A stretch of 64,000 nucleotides of DNA. Origin: UBA822 sp965249775 (GTDB taxonomy: Bacteria; Gemmatimonadota; Gemmatimonadetes; Longimicrobiales; Gaopeijiaceae). The stretch lies in NCBI GenBank assembly GCA_965249775.1, contig OZ252253.1, positions 3,968,001 through 4,032,000 of the forward strand. Direction: 5' to 3'. This document shows, piece after piece, positions 35,175-44,022 of the stretch. The position numbers and the translations under genes are program-made. Within the stretch, counting starts at the first letter, position 1, and each line of letters starts with the position of its first letter. The notes beneath the pieces are model-generated. The model was given only the letters and a program-made list of their open reading frames with translations, ran no database searches and was not told where the DNA came from.

Positions 35175-35570
35175 GTGAAATCTCAACACGTGTTTCTCGC
35201 TCTGATCGGAGTTCAAGCGCTCCATTCGCTGGAGGAGTACGTCTTCAGGCTGTGGGAGACCTTCCCGCCGACGCAGTTCCTGACCGGGCTGATCTCGGCT
35301 GATCTCGAGCGCGGCTTCATCGTGATCAACCTCGCCCTGGTCGCGCTTGGAATCTGTTGCTACTGGTGGCCGGTGCGACGTCGTTGGGCTTCGGCAACGA
35401 TGATCGCCTGGCTCTGGGTCGCAATGGAGCTCGTGAACGGCATCGGCCATCCGGCTTGGTCCGTGATGCAAGGTGGATACACGCCGGGACTCATCACATC
35501 ACTCATGCTTCTGCCGTTGGCGCTACTTTTGGCCGCGCGGCTGTCGGCCGAGGGGCCGGCAACCACCTAA
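35175..35570 (+). CDS. HXXEE-domain membrane protein
   Basis: 131 residues from GTG 35175, five bases after the DUF1707 stop. The defining histidine-glutamate pair is in ALHSLEEYVFRLW (about 15-27), with a second conserved stretch ELVNGIGHPAWSVMQGGYTPGLITSLMLLPLAL. Four membrane helices are likely. The family is found widely in bacteria and is uncharacterised. It is probably cotranscribed with the DUF1707 gene. Confidence 0.75.
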   Translation: MKSQHVFLALIGVQALHSLEEYVFRLWETFPPTQFLTGLISADLERGFIVINLALVALGICCYWWPVRRRWASATMIAWLWVAMELVNGIGHPAWSVMQGGYTPGLITSLMLLPLALLLAARLSAEGPATT

Positions 35571-35600
35571 AACACGATTGCTGCAGTCGCTGCAGCCATC

Positions 35601-35670
35601 AGGCTCGCGCGCCACGCTTGCGGTCACCACATTAGCCGCGCAGTAGAATCGCAGAGACATTCGGTCGCGA
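35601..35670. repeat. Dispersed short repeat, copy 1
   Basis: About 70 bp beginning AGGCTCGCGCGCCA matches 47602-47672 at roughly 70-75% identity by eye, with blocks such as ACCACATT and GCGAGAC-like ends shared. It lies in the gap between the HXXEE gene and the next membrane protein, in the same orientation as the other copy. It could be part of a mobile or intergenic element family; no integron attC core (RYYYAAC/GTTRRRY pair) was found. Confidence 0.4.
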
Positions 35671-35717
35671 GTCTGTGAAGCCTTGGTCTGGCTAGAGACG
35701 TCCGAAGGAGTTGGCCG

Positions 35718-36713
35718 GTGACAGAAGAAGGCGACACGGGACTGATCTGGGAACACCGGTTGGCGCTGTGGTTGCCGGGTCCGCCACTTTTCGGCGCTTT
35801 CCTCATCGCGGTATCTCTCAGCGCCGCGTACTTGAGCTTCCAATGGTTCTTCGACCTTCGCGTCGAGCGGGCCGCGTTCGGCGTAGGGTTGTTTACCACA
35901 TTCGCCCTGATGTTGCCCCGATTTGTCATCGCGTTCGATCGGCAGCAAGAGGGCGTGCAGGTACCGCTTTCGGACCGCCGCGAAGCAGGGGTCCGGGCCC
36001 TCCAACTGCCCCGCGACGCGATCCGTCGCAGCCGCCTCGCCGGTGCCGCGGGCGTCCTGGCGCTCTTCGGAATGTTGGAGTTGATTATGCTCTTCCAGGG
36101 CGAGGACCTCGTAACCCGGTGGACTCGGCTCAACGACGGAAGCGCAACCTTTGCCCTGACCCTGCTGAGTGGCTGGCTTATGCGCTTGGGCTACTTCGCG
36201 TTTGCTGGTTTCTGGGACCCGCCTGGTCCGCAGAAATCCGACATCGATCTTCTGAATCTCGAGAGTATCTACACCTTCGGCCGCCGTGGCGTGAACGGCA
36301 CGCTCGTCTGGTTCATAATCGTCGCGGCCGGTGGCCTATTGATCCTGCCCGGGTTGGGCTCCGGACTGTGGGCGGTCCTTCCCCTCTTTGCGATCCATCT
36401 CGGGGTCGGCCTTGTGATTCTCCTGGTGCCCGCTCGTGAGGTACGGAGCTTGATTCAGGCGGTCAAGCGCGACGAGCTGGCGCGGCTGGAGCCACTGCTG
36501 CGTCAGGCGCGCGACGACGCATTGACGGGTGATGCCTCCACGAAGGGCCAACTCAGCGACCTCCTCGCATACAAGACCCAGGTCGAGTCGACGCCGGAGT
36601 GGCCCTTCGACTCGTCCTCGCTCTGGCGCTTCGGACTCTACTTGTTGATACCCGTCGCGTCGATGGTCGGTGGGGCCTTGGTGGAGCGTGTCGTGAATAC
36701 GGTGCTCGACTAA
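35718..36713 (+). CDS. Hypothetical polytopic membrane protein
   Basis: 331 residues from GTG 35718 (AAGGAG 11 bases upstream). Predicted membrane segments lie near 21-42, 53-70, 108-125, 144-160, 195-215 and 217-235, with a charged cytoplasmic-looking region (AVKRDELARLEPLLRQARDDAL) near 255 and a last helix near 310. No family is recognised. Confidence 0.6.
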   Translation: MTEEGDTGLIWEHRLALWLPGPPLFGAFLIAVSLSAAYLSFQWFFDLRVERAAFGVGLFTTFALMLPRFVIAFDRQQEGVQVPLSDRREAGVRALQLPRDAIRRSRLAGAAGVLALFGMLELIMLFQGEDLVTRWTRLNDGSATFALTLLSGWLMRLGYFAFAGFWDPPGPQKSDIDLLNLESIYTFGRRGVNGTLVWFIIVAAGGLLILPGLGSGLWAVLPLFAIHLGVGLVILLVPAREVRSLIQAVKRDELARLEPLLRQARDDALTGDASTKGQLSDLLAYKTQVESTPEWPFDSSSLWRFGLYLLIPVASMVGGALVERVVNTVLD

Positions 36714-36743
36714 GGTTCCGCCAAGGAGACTCAGCCCTCTCCC

Positions 36744-37292
36744 ATGCCGATTCCAACGCTCCAGACCGCTCAGCTGCGGCTCCGTCCGTTCACTCTCGAC
36801 GATGCACCCCTCGTGCAGCGGCTGGCCGGAGCGCCCGAGGTAGCTTCGACCACATTGAACGTTCCCCATCCTTACGAGGACGGGATGGCAGAGGACTGGA
36901 TCAGGTCCCATGAGCCCGCGTGGAACGCGAAGCAGAGCGCTACTTTCGCCATGACCTCTGACGCAGACGGAGTAGTCGGAGCTATCAGCCTCCACCTCAA
37001 CTCGACTCATCGTCGAGGCGAGCTTGGGTATTGGGTCGGCCTCGAGTATTGGAATCGAGGCTATGCCACGGAAGCCTCTTCGGCATTACTCGACTTGGGC
37101 TTCGACGTCCTCGGCTTGAACCGAATTCAAGCGCAACATTTCACGCGGAATCCCGCATCCGGCCGGGTCTTGCAAAAGGTCGGAATGGAGCTCGAAGGAG
37201 TCAGACGTCAGCATTTCCTGAGGCGCGGGGAGTTCGAGGACGTCGCGGTCTACGCGATCCTCAGCTCGGACCGTGCGCAGCCCTCTAGCTGA
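36744..37292 (+). CDS. GNAT acetyltransferase, RimJ/RimL type
   Basis: A protein of 182 residues. It follows the RimJ/RimL plan: TAQLRLRPFTLDDAPLVQRLAG at the start, GVVGAISLHLNSTHRRGELGYWVGLEYWNRGYATEASSALLDLGFDVLGLNRIQA in mid-protein (acetyl-CoA binding), then NPASGRVLQKVGMELEGVRRQHF. The usual targets are protein N-termini or small amines. It lies 14 bp before rsgA and is probably cotranscribed. Confidence 0.88.
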   Translation: MPIPTLQTAQLRLRPFTLDDAPLVQRLAGAPEVASTTLNVPHPYEDGMAEDWIRSHEPAWNAKQSATFAMTSDADGVVGAISLHLNSTHRRGELGYWVGLEYWNRGYATEASSALLDLGFDVLGLNRIQAQHFTRNPASGRVLQKVGMELEGVRRQHFLRRGEFEDVAVYAILSSDRAQPSS

Positions 37293-37306
37293 CAGGGAGG
37301 AGGCGT

Positions 37307-38359
37307 ATGGCTCTCAGTGACTGGGGCTGGAGCCAAGACTGGGCTGACCGACTCTTCCCACTCGATGACGAGCTAGCATGCCCGGCGCGCGTCTCGAGCC
37401 AAGAGCGAACCCTCTGGACCATCCAGACTGAGCATGGAGCACGCCAGGCTCGGATCCCAGCGTCTGGCTTCCGTGACGGGCTTCCTGCGGTTGGGGACTG
37501 GGTGGTGACGGTTCCGGGCGATGCACCGAGCGACCCCTGGCTGATCCGCGGCGTCCTCCCTCGTCGCTCCAAGTTCTCGCGTCAGGCCGCAGGGCAACGA
37601 ACCGAGGAACAGGTCGTCGCGGCGAACGTCGATCGAGTCTGGATCGTCCACGGGCTCGACGTCGAGCTGAACCCGAGGCGCGTCGAACGCTACCTTGCCG
37701 TGGCTTGGGAGAGTGGAGCCCAGCCGGAGATCGTTCTGTCCAAGGCGGATATCGCGGTCGATCTCGAGGAAGCTCGGGGCGTCGCCGCTGAACTGGCGTT
37801 TGGTGTCCCGATCTGGATCGTCAACATCATGGACCCGTCCGGCTGCCAGGAGCTAGCTGCTAGCCTCGTCGCAGGAACCACAGTCGCCCTCCTGGGTCCT
37901 TCCGGCGTTGGGAAGTCATCACTGGTCAACCGGTTGGCCGGCAGCGAGATCCTCGAGGTGGGAGAGGTGCGGAGCGGAGACAAGAAGGGACGCCATACCA
38001 CGGCTCGCCGGGAGCTCGTGCGACTCGAGGGCGGGGCCTTGTTGCTCGATACGCCCGGGATGCGCGAGCTCCAACTCTGGGAGGTCGAAACCGGACTTGC
38101 CGGCGCCTTCCCCGAGATCGAAGGACTGGCCGACAGCTGTCGATTCCGAGACTGCCGGCACCAGTCTGAGCCGGGATGTGCGGTACTCGCGGCGGTGGAC
38201 TCCGGCTCTGTCAGCCGTGCAAGGCTAGACAGCTACCGGAAGCTACAGGCCGAGGCTGAATACCAGAGACGGAAGTCGGATCCGCAGGCCAAGTCGGAGG
38301 CGAAGGCGGAGCTGAGGTCGATCATGAAGAGTTTTCGTCACCGCCCGAAACATAGTTAG
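37307..38359 (+). CDS. rsgA: Ribosome small-subunit GTPase RsgA
   Basis: A protein of 350 residues with GGGAGGAGG upstream. It is a circularly permuted GTPase that checks 30S maturation: OB-fold N-terminus, G4 VLSKADIA near 144, G1 P-loop GPSGVGKSSL near 198, G3 DTPGMREL near 247, then the zinc knuckle CRFRDCRHQSEPGC near 275. All family elements are present in the right order. It abuts the convergent TetR gene with no intergenic bases. Confidence 0.95.
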   Translation: MALSDWGWSQDWADRLFPLDDELACPARVSSQERTLWTIQTEHGARQARIPASGFRDGLPAVGDWVVTVPGDAPSDPWLIRGVLPRRSKFSRQAAGQRTEEQVVAANVDRVWIVHGLDVELNPRRVERYLAVAWESGAQPEIVLSKADIAVDLEEARGVAAELAFGVPIWIVNIMDPSGCQELAASLVAGTTVALLGPSGVGKSSLVNRLAGSEILEVGEVRSGDKKGRHTTARRELVRLEGGALLLDTPGMRELQLWEVETGLAGAFPEIEGLADSCRFRDCRHQSEPGCAVLAAVDSGSVSRARLDSYRKLQAEAEYQRRKSDPQAKSEAKAELRSIMKSFRHRPKHS

Positions 38360-38980
38360 CTAGCCGCCACGCCGCCCGCGAACGCGCATGCCGTCCAACA
38401 CCGTTCGCGCCGTCTGCCGGATGAGCCCGTCGATGTCGTCGGTGCCGTGGATCTGTCCATCGATCACCAATGATGCCAACCCGTGCACAGCGCTCCATGC
38501 CACGTAGGCCTGCGCTCGGGGATCCTGCCGTTTGATCGTGCCGCTGCGCTGGTGGGAGCGGATGACGTCGACGAATTGTTCGAACAAGGCCTCTGCGGCC
38601 TCCCGTAGCTCAGGGAGGTCCTCGCGAGTGAGCATCTCCTTGCCGTACATCAAGCGGTAGTGCGCCGGATTCTCGAGGGCGAAGCGCACGTATTCCTCGC
38701 CGATGCGTCGGAGTCGCCCGACGCTGGATGGTGAGGCGCCCGCGACAGTGGCTTGCAGGCGGGCTCCGAGACGTTGGAATCCGTTCGCGGCAACGGCAAC
38801 AAGCAATGCGGTCTTGTCCGCGAAGTGGCGATAGGGGGCGGCCCGCGATACGCCGAGGCGCTGGCCAATCGCCCTCATCGTCAGGCTCGCAGCCCCTCCC
38901 TCGGCGATCATGGCGGCGGCTTCTGCTAGCAGTGCCGCTCGCAGGTCCCCATGATGGTATGCCCCGGTCTGGTTGGTCAT
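38360..38980 (-). CDS. TetR/AcrR-family repressor (WHG domain type)
   Basis: A protein of 206 residues. The HTH is at about 10-55 (HHGDLRAALLAEAAAMIAEGGAASLTMRAIGQRLGVSRAAPYRHFADKTALLVAVAANGF). The C-terminal ligand and dimer domain resembles WHG/TetR_C_13 types (YVRFALENPAHYRLMYGKEML, then AWSAVHGLASLVIDGQI). The divergent operon at 39084 is the obvious target: a 20-bp perfect inverted repeat sits in between, close to its own start, predicting autorepression as well. Confidence 0.9.
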   Translation of the reverse strand: MTNQTGAYHHGDLRAALLAEAAAMIAEGGAASLTMRAIGQRLGVSRAAPYRHFADKTALLVAVAANGFQRLGARLQATVAGASPSSVGRLRRIGEEYVRFALENPAHYRLMYGKEMLTREDLPELREAAEALFEQFVDVIRSHQRSGTIKRQDPRAQAYVAWSAVHGLASLVIDGQIHGTDDIDGLIRQTARTVLDGMRVRGRRGG

Positions 38981-38997
38981 TCACCAATCTTGCCAAA

Positions 38998-39045
38998 GGT
39001 GTTGACGTCGTCAACATCTGGGCGTATGTTGACGACGTCAACACC
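38998..39045. promoter_or_regulatory. 48-bp symmetrical operator between TetR gene and operon
   Basis: Arms GGTGTTGACGTCGTCAACAT (38998-39017) and its exact reverse complement (39026-39045) enclose an 8-bp spacer. Each arm contains its own smaller near-palindrome, GTTGAC-n3-GTCAAC, so two TetR dimers could bind side by side. It covers the intergenic region between divergent starts at 38980 and 39084. Confidence 0.8.
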
Positions 39046-39083
39046 TGAGGCTCTTTTCTTAGTGAGAGACAAGGGAGGGAACC

Positions 39084-39731
39084 ATGGCAGCTAATGAAGA
39101 CCTGATAGGATTCATCCGAGAATCCCTGAATCGAGGTGTGCCACGCGACGAGATCCGAGACGCGCTGAGTCAGGCCGATTGGTCCGACGAAGAGGTGCGG
39201 GCAGCGCTCCTGTCGTTTTCGGAGGTCGACTTCCCCATTCCCGTGCCCCGACCGCGCCCGTCACTCGAGGCTCGAGAGGCGTTCGAGTACCTGGTCCTCT
39301 TCGGGACACTCTACATGAGTGCCTTTAGCCTAGGAACCCTTCTCTTCCAATTCATCGACCTCGCTTTTCCGGATCCGCTCTGGTCGGAAGGCCGATTCGA
39401 GGCGATAAGGGACACCATCCGGCTGTCGATCTCAGCGCTCGTGGTGGCCACGCCTATCTTCCTGTACGCCGCGAGGGCCAATAGCCGGGCGATCGCTCGC
39501 TCACCTCTGAAGCGAACCTCCCCGGTGCGCCGGTGGCTCACCTATCTGACCCTGGCGATCGCAGCAGCCATCCTTATTGGTGACGCCACTGCCCTGATCT
39601 ACAACCTCCTCGATGGGAATGTGGCCGCCCGGTTTCTGCTGCAGGTCCTGACGATCGGAGGCATCGCCGCAACCGCCTTCATCTATTTTATCAGCGATCT
39701 TCGACGCGACGAGAAGGAGGTGGAAGCATGA
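39084..39731 (+). CDS. DUF5671-domain membrane protein
   Basis: A protein of 215 residues. A short helical N-terminal domain (LIGFIRESLNRGVPRDEIRDALSQADWSDEEVRAAL) that could bind a partner is followed by about four membrane helices in the DUF5671 pattern (EAFEYLVLFGTLYMSAFSLGTLLFQFIDLAFPDP). The function of the family is not known. It overlaps the next gene by four bases and faces the TetR gene across the 48-bp operator. Confidence 0.8.
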   Translation: MAANEDLIGFIRESLNRGVPRDEIRDALSQADWSDEEVRAALLSFSEVDFPIPVPRPRPSLEAREAFEYLVLFGTLYMSAFSLGTLLFQFIDLAFPDPLWSEGRFEAIRDTIRLSISALVVATPIFLYAARANSRAIARSPLKRTSPVRRWLTYLTLAIAAAILIGDATALIYNLLDGNVAARFLLQVLTIGGIAATAFIYFISDLRRDEKEVEA

Positions 39732-40162
39732 AGCTGTCTCTCGGGCAAACCATAGTGGCCGCCGCCGCCGCCGTGATTGTGGCATCCATCATCACTGGCG
39801 TGATCCTGGTCGGAACACCGTCCGAAGGCCGCCTGCAGAGATTCGATTCGACCCGGATTGAGGACCTCCAGGCGATCGTGGAAGCGATGGATTCCCATTG
39901 GGAACGCAACGAGCGTCTGGCGACATCCCTTGCCGAGCTCGGTGAGGATCCGCGGACACAGGTGAACACCCTCGATCCCGGATCGGCCCAGTCCTACGAG
40001 TATCGAGCGTTGGATGAGGAGGTGTACGAGCTCTGTGCGACCTTCGATCTCGAGTCGGTGGTGCCAGTGCGCCCGACCTCGGCTGACTTCTGGAGGCACG
40101 GGGTAGGCAGGCAGTGCTTCGAGATGAATGTCGATACGAGTGATCAAGAGGCGGATAGGTAG
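39728..40162 (+). CDS. Membrane-anchored small protein, DUF5671 partner
   Basis: A protein of 144 residues with one N-terminal helix (IVAAAAAVIVASIITGVIL, about 8-28) and an extracytoplasmic domain (RIEDLQAIVEAMDSHWERNERLATSLAELGEDP, then YEYRALDEEVYELCATF). This has the layout of type-II-secretion pseudopilin-like minor proteins, but no prepilin-peptidase motif is evident. The start overlaps the DUF5671 stop, so the two form a unit. Confidence 0.65.
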   Translation: MKLSLGQTIVAAAAAVIVASIITGVILVGTPSEGRLQRFDSTRIEDLQAIVEAMDSHWERNERLATSLAELGEDPRTQVNTLDPGSAQSYEYRALDEEVYELCATFDLESVVPVRPTSADFWRHGVGRQCFEMNVDTSDQEADR

Positions 40163-40188
40163 GCGGTCTAAGTTAGCGGAGACATGAG

Positions 40189-41058
40189 GTGGCGGTATCG
40201 AGTCGGACTCTCGTGGCAGGTGCGACGGGTGCATTGGGTCGGCACGTCGTGCCGGAGCTACTCCGTCGAGGGCACACCGTGCGTGCCCTCGTCAATCGCA
40301 CAAAACTGACCCCGCCGGTCGTGGACCACGTCGAGGTTTGCCGGGGTGACGCCCTCGATCCGTCTGTGACCGATGGGGCGTGCAGCGGGGTCGACGTCGT
40401 CTTTTCGTGCCTTGGGGCTAGCGTATCCCCGAAGATGAGCGCCGGTCGTCGTTCGTACGACCGAGTCGATACGCCCGCGAACTTGAACCTGCTCGACTCG
40501 GCGGTTCGGGCGGGAGTGAGTCGCTTCGTGTACGTCAGTGTGGCTGGCCATGAGGCGCTAGGCCACCTCCGGTACGTAAGTGCACACGAGGCGGTAGTAC
40601 GAAGACTCGCCGCAGCGGATATCGACCACTCCGTGGTGCGTCCGCCTGGGTTCTTCTCCGCCTTCGAGGAGTTCTTGCAGTTCGCTCGGAGCGGCCCGGT
40701 ACCCATCATCGGGGACGGGACCGCGAAGACGAATCCGATCCACGACGTGGACCTCGCGGAGGTCTGTGTCGATGCGATCGAAGGAGCCGGACCCGAAGTG
40801 CTGGCAGGGGGCCCCGAGGTGCTAACGCGCCGGAGAATTGCTGAACTCGCCCTCGAGGCGCTTGGTCGACCGTTGAAAGTGCGGCGCATCCCACCCGGGC
40901 TGGTCCGACTTCTGGTCCCATTCGTCAAGCCGTTCAACCCAAGAGTCGCAGACATCAGCGCGTTCTATGCCGATGTGTCAGTGCGTAATCTCGTGGTGCC
41001 GACTCGAGGCACTCGGACGTTGTCACACTACTTCCACGAGACGGCGACCGCTGAATGA
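40189..41058 (+). CDS. NmrA/SDR-like NAD(P)-binding protein
   Basis: 289 residues, with GTG 40189 chosen. The Rossmann start TLVAGATGALGRHVVPELLRRGHTVRAL shows the extended-SDR/NmrA glycine motif, followed by VDVVFSCLGAS, FVYVSVAGHE and VRPPGFFSAFEEFL. NmrA-type proteins sense NADP or act as small reductases; the catalytic Tyr-Lys pair is not clear here. It is probably the third gene of the TetR-controlled operon. Confidence 0.8.
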   Translation: MAVSSRTLVAGATGALGRHVVPELLRRGHTVRALVNRTKLTPPVVDHVEVCRGDALDPSVTDGACSGVDVVFSCLGASVSPKMSAGRRSYDRVDTPANLNLLDSAVRAGVSRFVYVSVAGHEALGHLRYVSAHEAVVRRLAAADIDHSVVRPPGFFSAFEEFLQFARSGPVPIIGDGTAKTNPIHDVDLAEVCVDAIEGAGPEVLAGGPEVLTRRRIAELALEALGRPLKVRRIPPGLVRLLVPFVKPFNPRVADISAFYADVSVRNLVVPTRGTRTLSHYFHETATAE

Positions 41059-41087
41059 ACGCGGCCGAATCGCGTCTAGCGTCGGGC

Positions 41088-41150
41088 CTAGGAAGGATTC
41101 GTAGCAAACACTGAGAATTCGGCAATGAAGCCCCGGCTATCCACCTTCAT
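41088..41150 (-). pseudogene. Relic of an SDR gene 3' end
   Basis: The 56 bp at 41095-41150 match 48382-48437 at about 80% identity by eye; the second location is the end of the intact SDR gene. Translated on the minus strand it reads MKVDSRGFIAEFSVFATNP and ends at TAG, against LKVDSRGFVPEFSVFATNP in the intact gene. No upstream SDR sequence accompanies it. The two copies are in the same orientation and bracket about 7.3 kb. Confidence 0.75.
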
Positions 41151-41177
41151 ACCGCGTAAGGCGAATAGAGGAGACAA

Positions 41178-41891
41178 GTGCGGGTTGGAGCCCTGATCAT
41201 TGGGTCTCTGGCATGGGACCCATCTGACCTCAGGCGGAACTGGCGCGAGTCGCGCCTGTCCATGGAAGGGGCTCAACGCGTCACTGCGCCTATCCGCTAC
41301 GGGCGCCGTTCTTGGAGCCGCAGCGACACGTACACGATGGTCCTGTCGCCGGATTGCATCGAGAGCGGGACCGGGACGGGTGTTGGACTCGCCGTACCGT
41401 TCAGGTACGAGATCGAGAGTGCGAAGCACCTCATCGAAGAGGCGGTCCGGCTCTGGCGGATCGAGAGCAACGAGGACGGAGTCTCGCCCGGGGTGCTCAG
41501 CGCGGATTGGGGCTCGATCGCGTTGTTGCTCAACCCAGACTGGTCGCGACCTTCCGGGTTTCTCGCGGCATGGGCTGATGCGGTTTCGGGCTCTCCTGGG
41601 TACGGGGGCCTGCCAAGGGCCGAAGGCGAGTCGAGCATCGTGGACACCTCGGGACTAGCGCAGTGCCCCTGGCCCAGCGTCGTGGAGTCGGGACGACCGG
41701 TTCCGCTCGATGCCCTTCTAGTGGCCGCGACGGCCGCGGAGATCACGAACGGCCGCTATCCCACGTCCACGTCGGTCGCCGAGGCTTGGAAGGATAAGCC
41801 GGAAGAGGCTCAGTACTTCTGGAAGAACCGCGAGTGCGGCATCGAGACGTTACATGATGAGGCGGTGCTCCGGGCCTTGGAGTCTGGCTGA
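41178..41891 (+). CDS. Hypothetical protein, possibly GGCT-like fold
   Basis: 237 residues from GTG 41178. It opens MRVGALIIGSLAWDPSDLRRNWRESRLSMEGAQRV, which recalls gamma-glutamylcyclotransferase-type starts (short hydrophobic strand, then GSL.W). The rest (RSDTYTMVLSPDCIESGTGTGVGLAVPFRYEI and VLSADWGSIALLLNPDW) is not recognised. It is soluble, without signal. It begins just after the SDR relic. Confidence 0.45.
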   Translation: MRVGALIIGSLAWDPSDLRRNWRESRLSMEGAQRVTAPIRYGRRSWSRSDTYTMVLSPDCIESGTGTGVGLAVPFRYEIESAKHLIEEAVRLWRIESNEDGVSPGVLSADWGSIALLLNPDWSRPSGFLAAWADAVSGSPGYGGLPRAEGESSIVDTSGLAQCPWPSVVESGRPVPLDALLVAATAAEITNGRYPTSTSVAEAWKDKPEEAQYFWKNRECGIETLHDEAVLRALESG

Positions 41892-42003
41892 CAAGCGATT
41901 GCTGAGGTCGTGCACCGGCCATACAATTCCCTCCCGCGCCAAATCGATGGAAAACCGCGGCTAGCTAGGAAGCCACACAACCGCACTCGAGCCGGGGGCT
42001 CCG

Positions 42004-44022
42004 ATGATACCTCGTCAATTCTCGTTTCTACTCTATGCCCTGGCGGTCTCGATTGCGCTGGTTTCGGCTCCGTCCACGAGCGCCGTAGCCGCGCAGAGCA
42101 CCGAGTTGCGGGAGGGTCGCGCAGTGCGCGGTTCACTCTCCGAGGGAGACACCGTGCGGTACACGGTCGAGATCGGGGACGACTACTTCGTTTTCGGAGA
42201 GGTGAATCAGATCTCGGTCGACGTCATCGTGCGCGTGCTCGGCCCGGATGGGAACCAGATCGCGCGCTTCGATGGCCCTGCCCGGGGAGGAGAGCGATTC
42301 TCTGGTCGGCCGCCCGCCGCGGGGGTCCATACCATCGAGGTGATCCCCTTCGAGGAGGAAACCGGCGACTACGAAATCACGCTCCATAGCGCGGAACCCG
42401 TCGAGACCGACCCGAAAAAGCTCACGGACCAGCTCATGGCCCGCTATGACGGTGACGACTCGCCGGGTGCGGCGGTACAGGTTTGGCGCGACGGCCGGAC
42501 ACTGTACTCGAGGGCCTACGGCATGGCGAACCTCGCCTACGGCCTGCCCTTCGAGACCGACACGCGCACGAATATCGGCTCGACCTCGAAGCAGTTCACG
42601 GCGTTCGCGATCATGCTCCAGGCGGACCGGGGGTTGCTGTCCCTCGACGACGACATCCGAGAGCACATCCCCGAGCTGCCGGAGTTCGAGGAGACGATCA
42701 CGGTTCGGCACCTGATCACCCACACCTCGGGCCTTCGGGAATTCCTCAACCTCCTGGCGATGACCGGGCGCCGGACGGATCACGGAGACTGGATCGACCG
42801 CTCCGAGATCATCGACATCGTGCGAAGGCAGCCGGCCCTACAGAACGCACCGGGCACCGAGTGGAACTACAACAATACGGCCTTCGGACTCGCGGCGGCG
42901 ATCGTCGAACGTACATCCGGACAGGACTTCCACGTCTTCATGCAGGAGAGCGTGTTCGGACCGCTCGAGATGACCCGGACGATGGTCCGCCCGTCGCCCG
43001 AGCACATGGTTCCCGGCATGTCCGAAGGCTACACGCCCGGGGGGGATGGCTTCCTGCAGCGCAGGGACCTGGGCGGGGCGGTGGGAGCGGGCAGCATCTA
43101 CTCGACGGTGGAAGACCTGCAGGCGTGGGTTCAGAACTACGCGAGCCCGCTCCTGGGTACCGCCGAGATCTTCGACGAAATGATGACTTCGTATGTGCTG
43201 ACCAACGGCGACGAGACAGGTTATGGCTACGGCCTCCAACTCGATGAGCAGCGGGGACTCCGACGCGTGCACCACGGCGGGGCCGACGTCGCGCATCGCT
43301 CCATGCTGGTCTACTACCCCGAGATCAACGCCGGTATCACCACTCAGAGCAACCACTCGGGTTTCAACAGCAACGTCGCGTTCGAGCTTGCAGCGGCATT
43401 CTTCGCCGATGCGATGGAAAGCGAGGATGACGAGGCCGAAGAGCTGGGAGAGGGAGGCTTCGACCGGGAAGCCTACGATCCGGAGGATTTCGACGACTAC
43501 GTCGGTCGATACGCCGTCGATGCCGCTCCGAATTTGATCCTGACCTTCACTCGTGAGGATGAGACGTTCTACGCGGAACCGACTGGACAGCAGCGGGTCG
43601 AGATCGTGCCAACGTCGGACTCGACCTTCACCATCACGGTCGTGGAAGCCTCGATCGTCTTCCACCGTAACGAAGCAGGCGAAGTGGACGGACTGACTTT
43701 GAACCAGAACGGAGAGAATCACGCGACGCGGCTCGATGACGACGTTGCTGCGTGGGAACCGACGGTCGAGGATCTCGCGGACTTCGAGGGGCGGTACTTC
43801 AGCGAGGAGCTCGAGACGTTTTACACCCTCACGGTGGAAGACGAGGCGCTCGTGGTGTACCAGCGGCGCCGCGGTGACGCGAATCTGACGGCGGGCGAGG
43901 AGGATGCGTTCTCGGGCGGTGGGCTCAACTACACCTTCGAGCGCGATCGTAACGGCGACGTGATCGGCTTCTACGTGGCGAACGGCCGGACGAGGGACGT
44001 GCGGTTCGAGCGGGTGCGGTAG
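42004..44022 (+). CDS. Exported serine hydrolase, beta-lactamase class C family
   Basis: A protein of 672 residues with a signal peptide ending near AVAAQ (about 30). Residues about 35-130 form a PPC-like beta domain (GSLSEGDTVRYTVEIGDDYFVFGEV). The catalytic domain (about 140-480) has Ser193 in STSK (193-196), Tyr289-Asn-Asn291, and HHGGADV as the third box. The tail holds two DUF3471-like domains. Most such proteins are D-amino-acid peptidases or esterases rather than beta-lactamases. Its stop overlaps the amidase start by one base. Confidence 0.88.
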   Translation: MIPRQFSFLLYALAVSIALVSAPSTSAVAAQSTELREGRAVRGSLSEGDTVRYTVEIGDDYFVFGEVNQISVDVIVRVLGPDGNQIARFDGPARGGERFSGRPPAAGVHTIEVIPFEEETGDYEITLHSAEPVETDPKKLTDQLMARYDGDDSPGAAVQVWRDGRTLYSRAYGMANLAYGLPFETDTRTNIGSTSKQFTAFAIMLQADRGLLSLDDDIREHIPELPEFEETITVRHLITHTSGLREFLNLLAMTGRRTDHGDWIDRSEIIDIVRRQPALQNAPGTEWNYNNTAFGLAAAIVERTSGQDFHVFMQESVFGPLEMTRTMVRPSPEHMVPGMSEGYTPGGDGFLQRRDLGGAVGAGSIYSTVEDLQAWVQNYASPLLGTAEIFDEMMTSYVLTNGDETGYGYGLQLDEQRGLRRVHHGGADVAHRSMLVYYPEINAGITTQSNHSGFNSNVAFELAAAFFADAMESEDDEAEELGEGGFDREAYDPEDFDDYVGRYAVDAAPNLILTFTREDETFYAEPTGQQRVEIVPTSDSTFTITVVEASIVFHRNEAGEVDGLTLNQNGENHATRLDDDVAAWEPTVEDLADFEGRYFSEELETFYTLTVEDEALVVYQRRRGDANLTAGEEDAFSGGGLNYTFERDRNGDVIGFYVANGRTRDVRFERVR

